Source: Jaltomata sinuosa
Lineage: Eukaryota > Streptophyta > Magnoliopsida > Solanales > Solanaceae
Direction of reading: 5' to 3'
Assembly (NCBI GenBank): GCA_003996215.1
Contig: QJPP01000461.1
Span: 1-64,000, forward strand
DNA: 64,000 nucleotides
Shown: positions 55,650-64,000 of the stretch, in pieces
How the letters are laid out: every line of letters begins with the position of its first letter
How positions within the stretch are numbered: the first letter of the stretch is position 1
Notes under the pieces: generated by a model
Told to the model about the DNA's origin: nothing
Database searches by the model: none
Seen by the model: only the letters and a program-made list of their open reading frames with translations
Translations under genes and position numbers: made by a program

Positions 55650-56218
55650 TAGGGGTGTGCATTCGATCTTTTGGTTTGGTTTTGTATTATTCAATTTTAG
55701 TTTTTCAATCTTTGGTTTTATAAAAGTGCAATCCAATTCGAGCCAAAATAAATTTGATTTAGTTCGGTTTTTCTCTATTCGGCTTGGTTTTTTTCGGTTC
55801 AGTTATTCGGTTATGTTAATAATTAATAACATAATCAAAGTTATATTTGCATATTGAAAAAAATAAAAATATATACAAGGAAAAGTAATAGTATTGAATC
55901 AATTAAATATACTTTCTAAAATAAGTGACGAATAAAATATTAAAACACAATACCTAAAAATATATCAATGAATGTCCAAATATAAAATATAAACTAAATC
56001 GTAATTGCCTTTTTAGTTTTTTATTAGAGTGTGTGTATATAATGTATATTTCAGGTTTTTCAATTTTTTGGTTTTTATTTTTCTAAATTCGAAACCAAAC
56101 CAAAAAAGGTAAATTCTTAATCCGAAACCAAACCAAAAAATCAAAAAACCAATTCAAATTAAAATTTGATTTACTTTAGTTTAGTTTTTCGATTTAATCC
56201 GAATAATGCACACCCCTA
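55650..56218. mobile_element. hAT-type MITE with 8-bp target duplication
   Basis: The ends TAGGGGTGTGCATTCG and CGAATAATGCACACCCCTA (one side with three extra bases) are inverted copies. Flanking GTACTACC is present on both sides (55642-55649 and 56219-56226). An 8-bp duplication with this end type marks the hAT superfamily. The interior is full of GGTTTGGTTTT and its complement, giving weak fold-back, and is non-coding. It sits in the LINE between ORF1 and ORF2 relics, so it is younger than the LINE. Confidence 0.9.
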
Positions 56219-56499
56219 GTACTACCAGACACATCATCAATATGGCCTTTCCCATCAGGTACCCCAATTGCCACATGACTAGCATAATTTGTTTCCTCTT
56301 CTTGCCTTATTGCTAACATATGTACCTTACTATTATGCACAGCTGGGATGATAGCTTGTCGTGCCACCGTGTTGTATATTTTTCTTTTTTGTTGTATTAT
56401 TTTACTGCTGGACATTATTCTCATCATTTTGGTGCTCCACATATGAACTAGTATCTTGCTTTGAATTGTTAGTTGTAATTGTGACTTCTATTCTTTGTC

Positions 56500-57330
56500 T
56501 GCTGTGTTAGGATTGATCTCTGCATTGATATTCTCCTTAGGATGTTTGTCTTCAATCTCATCACTATTCTTCTGTCTCCCTTCCAGACTGTTTAGGGCCT
56601 CATAACTATTCTTCAGCCTAGGATGATCCTCTATCCTCTTTTGTTTGACCTGCCACTTGCTTAGATCCCCATAACTTTATCACTTGACAAAATTCTTGCT
56701 TTACCCTTTTGGAATTTGTGGACAAAAGGTTAGGAAGTGTTGTCAACTTGAACTTCTTTACCCATGTCTTTTGATCCTTGTGGTTTCTTTAGCTCCTTCC
56801 CTTCATAAGCTAAACTCGAATTCAGAATTTTATAATTGAACTTGTCATGGCCTTGCATTTTATGTTCCAAGCAATACTTGGGAATGCATGGAATATAGAA
56901 TAATCCTTTCAACACTAGGTTAATGAAATCTTCCTCTAGATCTAATCTGATTAGTGCATGTCTATTCCGGAGTAAGCCAATCTGGCATCCATCTTGCGGA
57001 GAAATCTACTTTTAAAACTCTTCCATATTTGACCACCCCTGAGCAAACTTTCCGGTGACTGCAAATTTAAGGTCAATTTGATTCATTATGTAAATTTCTT
57101 CCTCCGTTCATTTTATGCGTGCTACTCCATCTACAATCATAATGTCCTTCCGTGGAATACCTTATACTGATCTCTCTATACTTGAAGAAGATTTGATTTC
57201 GAGGGAATTGTTATTCAAATGACTGGTATTTGCTGACTGGGGATTTGTGGGGTTGTTAAATAGGGCTGAAAAATCTGAATCTGTTAGATAAAGACCAGCT
57301 ATAGACTGTGACTGGCCGTCAGCTAGAGAT
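56500..57330 (-). pseudogene. LINE ORF1 relic (DUF4283 plus zinc knuckle type)
   Basis: On the reverse strand: an Asn/Ser-rich start, GVARIKWTEEEIYIMNQIDL, KFAQGWSNMEEF, a stop, CQIGLLRNRHALIRLDLEED, FINLVLKGL, then directly IPKYCLEHKMQGHDKFNYKI. The first part is the DUF4283-type domain of plant L1 ORF1 proteins. The jump to the zinc-knuckle-like segment shows an internal deletion of the second half of that domain. The knuckle cysteines are partly lost (CLEH instead of CxxC). Confidence 0.7.
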
Positions 57331-57410
57331 ATCATAAACTATTTAATTTAACTTTAATCCTTGTCTCACCATCTGAATATATACCAATTATTATTGGAAT
57401 AATTAGTGTT

Positions 57411-57929
57411 GCTGGGAGTATAAAAGATTAATCATTGGAATGAGAAAAAGATCGGTGCACTACAACCAGTGTCGTGTGCGATAGCCAGGGCAACGCCGCC
57501 ATCGGAACATCTAAAATTGGTGCTACGTCCAGCGTAATGCAGTCACTATCGCGATCTAGTGGGTTCGATGTCCTGTGTGACACCACTATTATTCCGCCCA
57601 AAATATTTCTATTGGTGTTTTGGAAAAGCACATGTTGAGAGAGTTGAGTTTGTTGCTAACAAACTTACATCCTTTCAAAACGAAATTAAATATACAGAAC
57701 AATGCTTTCTTGCCTTCATCTCAAAATATATACTCATTATATAAAATAATTATGTTCTTGTGGGAAATTCAAGTTAATTATTGAAACTTGAATTTTATAA
57801 TCTTTGTAAGATTCTAGAGGAATTATTTCATTATCTTTGCACCAATTAGTAGATAGGCCTAAATTCCTTACTCTATCAAAGCCAAATTATTCAATTTCCT
57901 ATTTTAACAATCTTAAGGAATTAATTAGC
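57411..57929. other. Unassigned DNA and copia leader-like sequence
   Basis: Small reverse and forward open frames (57428-57631 and 57559-57744) overlap on opposite strands and match no family. The last 200 bp are AT-rich, like the untranslated leader of the gag relic that follows. Confidence 0.4.
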
Positions 57930-58590
57930 TGCTACAATGGAGCCTACATAAAGTGATTTTGATTTCAACAAGATGTTTGAAGTGTTCAAACTTGATCCTT
58001 TTGATGACACTAACTTCACTCGTCAGAAAAACAAGTTATTATTTTTTTTATAGAATTGGGAGTTGCAAACATCCTATTAACTGCACCACCAATAATTTCT
58101 GAACCAATCAAGAATGAAAGCGATGACGCTAAGACTGCATGTAAAAAATAAGAAGAAGATGGAGTGCAATTTAGAGGTTTTGTCTTAAATTCTTTATTTA
58201 TTCACTTATATGATTTTTTTTCGTCCTATTAAATACCATAAGAAATCTGGAGCACCTTGAAAAATAAATATACTTACATAAGCAAAATACATATAAATTT
58301 CTTGGCACAAATTTTTTTGAATTTCATATGTCAAGTGAAAACTTTAATGAAACAAGTTGACAAATTACTTGTTTTGATTTCTAGCTTCTAGGATTTAGAA
58401 GTAGATGTTTTCGAATCTCTTTAAGCAACTGTGCTACTTGCAAAATTACCAGCTATCTGGAGTGACTATAGAAAAAAAACTTTTACATTCTATTAAAGAT
58501 CTCATAGTGAATTATTAAAAAATTATATCAGCATCGAAGTAGAAAAGCAAAAGCGTGAAAGTAAAATGTTTTAAAAATTGGTTCAAACGT
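57930..58590 (+). pseudogene. Copia gag relic (UBN2 type)
   Basis: The forward-strand translation from about 57936 gives DFNKMFEVFKLDPFDDTNFT, then across stops an ITSIKYHKKSGAP-like stretch, LQNYQLSGVT and VEKQKREKS. Order and spacing fit the UBN2 gag domain of Tork/Tnt1-type copia elements. No LTR or pol is found next to it. Confidence 0.6.
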
Positions 58591-59640
58591 GAATTATGTT
58601 GAGCCTAGTACAAATATAATTTTTAAAGGTCTAAACACTAATAAAAAACTGCTAACTAGCTGAGAATTTTACCAAAATAAAATTTCACAGAAATTATTTA
58701 TAGATTCACATGCAAAAATTTGAAAATACTAAATTTAAGAATATTTTACTTGCGTAAAATAGTTTCCCAAAAAATTTCAGATAACTTTGGCGTCATATAG
58801 CGTGAAAAGATTACTTGGTGAATTAGTTGGGGATAAATTCGCAAGTATAATTTTTCTAGGTAAATTCACAGGTTGACGAACAAATCAAAATAAATTACTT
58901 TTATTTTTTGTAAATCGCAAAAAAAATTCCCCCAACAGTCTCTGCGAATTTTGCTAGGAACAATTTTCTAGGGTTTTACATGGGAAATTACATGAAAATA
59001 GTTTTGCCGGGGATTCATAGGAGGATTTGCGTACCTGGAGAATTACTTGAGGATATTATTGATGCGAATTCAAGTGGAAATATATTTTCTAAAATTTACC
59101 TGGGGATTTATATTTGTTGGATTTACCTAGGATTTGTTTTGCAAAATTGTAGCTAAGATTATTTTCTAGGGATTCACTTGAAGCTCTTATTATATGAAAA
59201 TTACATAGGATACTTTTTTCTTGCGAATTTACTTAGAGATTTGTTTCATGAATATTTATGCGAGATTTGTATACATGGAGACTTACCTAGAAATTTTATT
59301 GAAAATATTCGTAGCAATTTGTTTACCTAGAGATTTATATGTAAATTTTGTAACTTGAGAATGACATTTCTATATACTAATTAATAACAAAATAACTATC
59401 ATAAATTTAGTAAACCTTGAAATAATATGATCATTAAAAATATACTAAATCGTGCATTATCTAATACTTTACTATAATTTTTAAGTAAACAAAATTTTCG
59501 TGCATATTTTCATTAACGTGAAGTTTAATTGTCTCTTTCCATAAATAAAGTATCGAGTGATATTTGATTTTATTTGAAACTTGCTCTTGATTAATATTAT
59601 TGAAGTAACTGATTTTTGTATTTGTGGTTAGAATTGGTGA
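58591..59640. other. AT-rich DNA with degenerate repeats of a GGATTTAC-like motif
   Basis: Between about 58800 and 59350 words such as GAATTACTTGAGGAT, AATTTACCTGGGGATTTA, GATTCACTTGAAGC and TTTACCTAGAGATTTA recur every 40-60 bp. It looks like a decayed minisatellite. No gene. Confidence 0.45.
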
Positions 59641-59653
59641 AATAGTTTCATTT

Positions 59654-59750
59654 CCCCCCCCCCCCCCCCCCCCCCCCCCGAAGTTTGCCTTAAAAATCAA
59701 ACTCCCCCCCCCCCCCCCCCCAACTTTCAACAATCATCAAACTCCCCCCC
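59654..59750 (+). repeat. Poly-C minisatellite (C26, C18, C7)
   Basis: Three C runs, 59654-59679, 59704-59721 and 59744-59750, each followed by a similar 23-24-bp stretch (GAAGTTTGCC and AACTTTCAAC with ATCAAACT before the next run). The runs shorten from left to right. Confidence 0.85.
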
Positions 59751-60987
59751 TTTTACCAAAATCCGGCCATTGACCGTCAACTTTTCAAATTTGACCGATG
59801 ACTAGATGGGCAAATTGTAATTTCCATTGTATTCTAATTTAATTATTTTTTAATTGTGTTTCATATTTTCTTTTAATGAAATTGATCTGGGCCCCACCCA
59901 TCTTTATACATTAACTCAATGGAGTGTATTTTAGAAGTTAGAAAGAACAAAACAAATGTAAATCCAATTAGAAATGTAGCTGAATGTCCGAGTGATGTAT
60001 TCAGAGGTGGCTTCTCGTCGATCTTCATTCTTATGGTGAGTGTTTCTTTTTCCTTGTCCTCCAATGGCTTCATTTTCTCATCTTTAGTTATTGAGGGACT
60101 GGACAACTTTATTCAACATTTTTGGATGTTGATGAAATCCCAATTTTGTGTGTGGACTTTCACATCCATGTAAATCTAATGCTTGGCTTGCTAATCTTGT
60201 AAGCTCCCCGATGTATCTTAATGGTGGTAGTCCGATTTTACCAGCCTCATTTCACTTCGTTTCCCCCAATTCTCTTACTCTTGATTCTCAGGTTTAGACA
60301 TGAGTGCTTGTCCAGATTGAGTATCATTCTACCTTGTTGGTAACTACGAAAATGAGTTAAATTTCAGCCTTTTTTGTGGGATTACACTGGGTATGTTGTT
60401 GTTCCTTCCTCTATGTTTCTATTACAGCTCACACACTTGACTAATAAGATAGAAAGGGCCTTTCTCGCTTGTTTAGTAAAGTCAAGTTTCTAGCCTTATC
60501 TTGTAGGTGATGACGATATTGAGTTGACGATAGATATAGACTCGACATTCAGGTGATCCACCCGATCTCGATGGTGTGGTACGTAGTGGCTTTAGTATTC
60601 CCCGCCCAAACAAATGGCTCTGAAATAAATAAAAAGATGTGTGTCGCACTCACGAAAGACTGCACATACAGTGCATAATTAGCTTAGAAATCGACTAGTG
60701 TATTTTTACCTATGTACTGATGCTCAACATTAACTTGACTATATTGCATTATATATGTTCTTCCATCTACTTTTTAACTGTTTCACTGTCTTGTAAAGCC
60801 AACATTAGTGAATTCACATATTATTTGATCAATGAACAAGGCAATGCACAACATGTTCTATATGACTACACATATCTTTTGTTGGTCCACTTGCTCACCC
60901 ATGTTATTGAGATATTGATATTTCTTCTGCTTAAAAACCATAATGGGAGCTTGCCTATCGTCCGAATGCATTTTCCATAGAATAGAT
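59751..60987. other. Unassigned DNA with an RTE/SINE tail scrap
   Basis: Overlapping opposite frames at 59873-60106 and 59919-60173, and one at 60720-60980, are not recognised. At 60376-60405 the text TTTGTGGGATTACACTGGG plus TATGTTGTTGTT is the end of an RTE LINE or Au SINE, without body. 60420-60690 may be retroelement LTR text. Confidence 0.45.
60376..60405 (+). mobile_element. RTE LINE/Au-SINE 3' tail scrap
   Basis: The last 30 bp of the family tail (GGGATTACACTGGG, then TATGTTGTTGTT). It is too short for a target duplication to be judged. Confidence 0.45.
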
Positions 60988-61108
60988 CTATGTTGCTCGG
61001 ATTCTTCCAAAATGTTAATGGGTGTGTATTGAATACTTCAAAAGTAGTGTAGTTTTGAAGAATTCAACACGGGTACGAAAATATTTTTGAAGAATTCGAG
61101 CAACATAG
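60988..61108. mobile_element. Foldback MITE, 121 bp
   Basis: CTATGTTGCTCGGATTCTTC at the left is inverted at the right (AAGAATTCGAGCAACATAG). Further inner words (AATTCAAC, AAAAT) also pair. This is a well-spread short repeat type of nightshade genomes by its look. Non-coding; no clear target duplication. Confidence 0.65.
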
Positions 61109-61446
61109 GGATAGACAATAAGGATCTTCTCCAAATCACTATGTACTTAAGATATATCAACGAGTTATAACTAATAAAAAAACATCATAATGTTGAAACA
61201 GAATTGCAAAAATATAAGTTTAAATGACTAGAAAAAATTCCAAAAGTAAAAGTGACAAGTCTCCAGTATAATAAATAAGTTATTCACGCATCATCCCACC
61301 AGTAACTGAATCACATCTTGTGTGTCTATTTAAGAACAGAATGAAACTTGTAAATTAAAATAACATAAAATAATTATTTTTTAGTGTAAGAATTCCAAAT
61401 TAGAAAGTTGAAAAAGTAATAAACTTACTAATGCAGTCCAACCTCA
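61109..61446. other. AT-rich DNA downstream of transposase
   Basis: No gene. It may contain the transposon's 3' flank, but no inverted repeat matching the right side was found. Confidence 0.4.
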
Positions 61447-62799
61447 TCAGTGATTTGTAGTTGATGTTTTCTTTCCACACGTTCTACTATTATGTCCAAT
61501 TTGATGACATTTTTTGCAAGTGCAATGAACTGATCTCTTCTTCTTTAGTTGTTCATCTACTTGTCTTTTCCTATTTTTTGGCTTTCTACCTCTCTTCTTC
61601 TCTAATTCTTCACGAGGACGCACAACAGGGTGATCAACAATTGGCCATTTGCTCCCATCTGGAATAGGATTGATCTTTTTAGAGTAAGTCTTCACATAAA
61701 AATCTCTAGTGAGCAGAGGATGAACAAATCTAGTTGGATCATCTCTAATATGAGTCATGCAACATAGTGCATGTTTGCACGGTACTCCACTAATTTGCCA
61801 TTCTCTACATTGACAAGACATCTCCTTCAAGTTCACCACATAATTTTTCAAGTCATGAACTTCAAACAAGTGATCACTTCCCTTGAAACAAAGCAACTTT
61901 CTCCCCTTCTTTTGATTCTGACTAATTCTTTCTCTCACTTTTGGTGGAATTGGACTATCTAGAGCAACGGCCTTTTCATACCTTTGTTGAAATCTAGTCA
62001 TAGTTTTTCTTCTAATCCATTCCAACATAGTAAGAATTGGCTTTTCTCTAACTTTCACCACAAAAGCATTGAAAGACTCGGTCATATTATTTGTAACATG
62101 ATCATTTTTTACATGCTCATCAAATTTATGCCTTGCCCAACTCCCTAATGATTCTTTGCAGTCATACAACAACCAATTATAAGCAGGTTTGCTTATTTCT
62201 TTCATCTCATCCATAACTTGCCAAAAGTCTTGCTCATTATAGGCCTTAACTGCTGCCCAGAAAAGCTGTCTTAGCTTTGGACCAGGATGTTTGGCTTTAA
62301 AATTGTTATAAAAATGTCTTGCACAAAATCTATGATTTGCCATTGGAAAAATTTTTCTCACAGCATTCTTGAGCCCTTTCTGCCTGTCACTCATAAATGT
62401 GATGCCTTCATTATCTCCGATAGAGTTAGACAAGCAATCAAGAAAATACTCCCATGTCGGCCCATCCTCCTTATTAGCAATCATGACTGCTAAAGGAAAA
62501 ATACCTGAATTTGCGTCAAGTGAAACAGCAACAAGTAATTGTCCTTGAAATGGGCCCTTCAAAAAACATGCATCAATACCAACAACGCGTCTACAACCAT
62601 TAACAAAACCATAACCTTGTGCCTCAAAGCTAATGTAAAAAATTTCGAGGATTGGATTGCACCCGGGATTCAATAGATCTAAACCAATACACTTTAACTT
62701 TACCACAACACCTTCATTAGTCTTTTTTAGAATAGCTATGTATTGTGGTATTTTAGCGTAACTCTTTTCATGATCTCCAGCAACTATCTTTTTTCCCAA
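61447..62799 (-). pseudogene. MuDR-type transposase, catalytic and C-terminal part
   Basis: 450 codons are open on the reverse strand (the first readable codon is TTG, not a true start). MULE transposase domain: GIDACFLKG with Asp76, then FMSDRQKGL with Asp138; a third acidic residue may be Glu241 in NNMTESFN. A SWIM zinc finger follows (C329-x-C331 to C341-x-H343), then a lysine/arginine-rich segment and a CCHC knuckle (C428, C431, H436, C441). It continues the frame 62915-63808, from which it is separated by a frameshift near 62800 and a TAA at 62915-62917. Apart from these two lesions the protein looks whole. Confidence 0.88.
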
Positions 62800-62914
62800 T
62801 TATTATTGCCCTTAACAACTTTTGTTTACTAACATCAAGGCCAAATTTCTCTTTCAATGAAATATAAAGCTTATCCGCGGATAAGTCATAGTCGGCTCTG
62901 AACTCTGACTCAAA

Positions 62915-63808
62915 TTATTTAGCAATCCATCTGGAAGTTGCTCCGTGACCTTTCATATCTTGAAGGCATGTGTGCGGATCACTTAGTTTTTTAATCTTGT
63001 AAGTTATTCCATCGCCATACGGAGAAGCATAAATATTCCATCCACATCCTTTATCTTTACATTTAGCAATAAACCTTCTCTTTTCATTCTTGAACTTATC
63101 AATATGAAAACCCTCTTGGCGAACAAATTCTTCAATAACTTGTCTAAAATGAGTCACATTATTAAATATTTGCCCCTCTTTAAGCACAACAATCTCCTTT
63201 TTCAGTTTCTCATCATACATATATTTGAAAATGTCACCTTGCATTTTGTCACTTACCTTTGACATTGGGTGATCAATTGCTTTATCATCATCACTAACAC
63301 CTTCAAATACTCCATTTTCATCAGATTCATAATCAGATAAACCATCAATTGCTTTATCATTATCTTCATTAACACCTTCAAATACTTCATTTTCATCAGA
63401 TTCATAATCAGATAAACCATTATCATTATTTTGTTCATCTGAGTGAACCTCCATATTGTCAACCACATTTTCATCTTCTTCATCGTCAGTCCACTGAAAA
63501 TTTTCAGCTTCAACTTCATCAAGCATCTCATCCATTATATTCATATTTATGTGAACCTCTCTTTTCTCTGAATTCTTGTACATATTGAACAAAATTTTTA
63601 GATCTGTATCACTATCCACTTTTATTGTACCACCAGTATTTGGATCAACTGCTTCTAAATAAGTAGTTTTTTCCAACCAGGTAGAAGGACCTCCTGTTAC
63701 AGAGTTATGAGCATCTTCTAACAAATCTAATATCCCATAGCAATTATCATTCACATTAAAGACTTGGTAGCATTTATCAAGACAATGTATTGATAAGGTG
63801 AATGGCAT
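62915..63808 (-). pseudogene. MuDR-type transposase, N-terminal part
   Basis: 297 residues from ATG at 63806-63808. They begin with MPFTLSIHCLDKCYQVF, a short beta-rich N-terminus seen in some MULE proteins. A long acidic region follows with a tandem repeat (LSDYESDEN twice). Then comes the Mutator DNA-binding domain: NVTHFRQVIEEFVRQEGF, KCKDKGCGWNIYAS, HTCLQDMKGHGATSRWIA. The frame ends in TAA immediately after WIAK, where related proteins go on. The next codons downstream stay in frame for about 35 residues (FESEFRADYDLSADKLYISL) before a shift. Confidence 0.85.
63290..63425 (-). repeat. In-frame tandem repeat in transposase acidic region
   Basis: A unit of about 75 bp (with ACACCTTCAAATACT and TCATCAGATTCATAATCAG on the forward strand) occurs twice, in frame, encoding two copies of LSDYESDEN-x-VFEGV with acidic spacers. 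Confidence 0.85.
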
Positions 63809-64000
63809 CCCCGAAATAGCATTAATAGATTAAGTTTAACATAGAGGTTCATATACATTATGTAAAAAAGAGAGGTTATGTCTACGATAAAAAGGAAAGC
63901 TTCATATACATTATGTAAAGTTAGGGAATCTGAAAATACTTTTTAAAAGTAAAAACCAAGTAAGATATAGCATAGTATTATATTGTATTATATTATTTTA
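63809..64000. other. AT-rich DNA upstream of transposase
   Basis: It contains the direct repeat TTCATATACATTATGTAAA (63848 and 63901). It may hold the promoter of the transposase. The right end of the transposon is probably outside the window. Confidence 0.4.

Larger units (their letters stand above)
47871..57374 (-). mobile_element. L1-type LINE, reverse strand, with two nested insertions
   Basis: Its 3' end lies at the left: a short T run (poly-A on the reverse strand), a GC-rich hairpin and 1 kb of 3'UTR. ORF2 pieces follow to about 55100 and an ORF1 relic lies at 56500-57300. The whole is flanked by 36-bp direct repeats (47835-47870 and 57375-57410, beginning GAATATATACCAATTATT, three mismatches). 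A gypsy solo LTR (49826-52080) and a hAT MITE (55650-56218) are inserted in it; without them it is about 6.7 kb, close to full length for plant L1 elements. Many stops and shifts; the RT catalytic site is damaged. Confidence 0.88.

Noticed and set aside
59873..60173. Two overlapping opposite frames with a hydrophobic segment
   Set aside because: Neither shows a known family; the overlap on both strands suggests chance.
60720..60980. 86-codon frame with hydrophobic stretches
   Set aside because: No family resemblance and no supporting context.
1..64000. tRNA, rRNA or CRISPR arrays
   Set aside because: None could be recognised by reading; the repeats present are transposon- or minisatellite-type.

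Overview
The window is plant nuclear DNA, probably from the nightshade family (Solanaceae). It carries two intact host genes, one of them split by introns, in a dense nest of transposable elements. The family call is an inference from recognisable repeat styles: Tekay-like gypsy LTRs that begin TGTCATGACCC, RTE-type LINE tails, and a short foldback element whose ends read CTATGTTGCTCGG. No species can be named from this window alone.

Layout. 1-390 is a Glu/Asp-codon GAR repeat. 2774-8958 is a SIRE/Maximus-type Ty1/copia element that has lost integrase, RT and RNase H but keeps a degraded gag and an envelope-like-position ORF. 9620-15500 is layered Ty3/gypsy debris: LTR pieces, a 3.2-kb solo-LTR-like unit with TSD TCTTC, and a reverse-strand integrase C-terminus. 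15500-21555 is an RTE-LINE relic split by a 5.4-kb reverse-strand copia element. 22250-22650 is a Stowaway-like MITE just upstream of the first host gene.

Host genes. SAR1, the COPII small GTPase, has three coding exons (22912-23040, 23123-23254, 28458-28778) and 193 residues. Its 5.2-kb second intron carries a large inverted repeat and an RTE/SINE tail. A single-exon DUF4228/PADRE protein (29999-30601) follows in the same orientation.

31864-40223 is a TRIM element (LTRs of about 150 bp) into which a complete 7.8-kb copia element (32268-40055, TSD CTTAG) has inserted. The leader/gag junction of that copia carries about 570 bp of unrelated DNA. Further on lie a copia RNase H scrap, an RTE-LINE 3' end (41003-41984), a solo LTR with TSD ATTTT (42349-42769) and a CACTA-like MITE (43956-44216).

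46200-47730 is the most interesting object: a Mutator-like element with long terminal inverted repeats and a 9-bp target duplication. It contains a reverse-strand piece of the mitochondrial gene atp6. 47871-57374 is a reverse-strand L1-type LINE flanked by 36-bp direct repeats; a 2.26-kb gypsy solo LTR and a hAT MITE with an 8-bp TSD are inserted in it. The window ends with a copia gag relic, poly-C minisatellite DNA, a foldback MITE and a nearly complete MuDR-type transposase pseudogene (61447-63808).

Only SAR1 and the DUF4228 gene look functional. Every transposon ORF carries stops, frameshifts or deletions. Many of the stops are TGG codons turned into TGA or TAG, as expected from deamination of methylated cytosine in silenced DNA.
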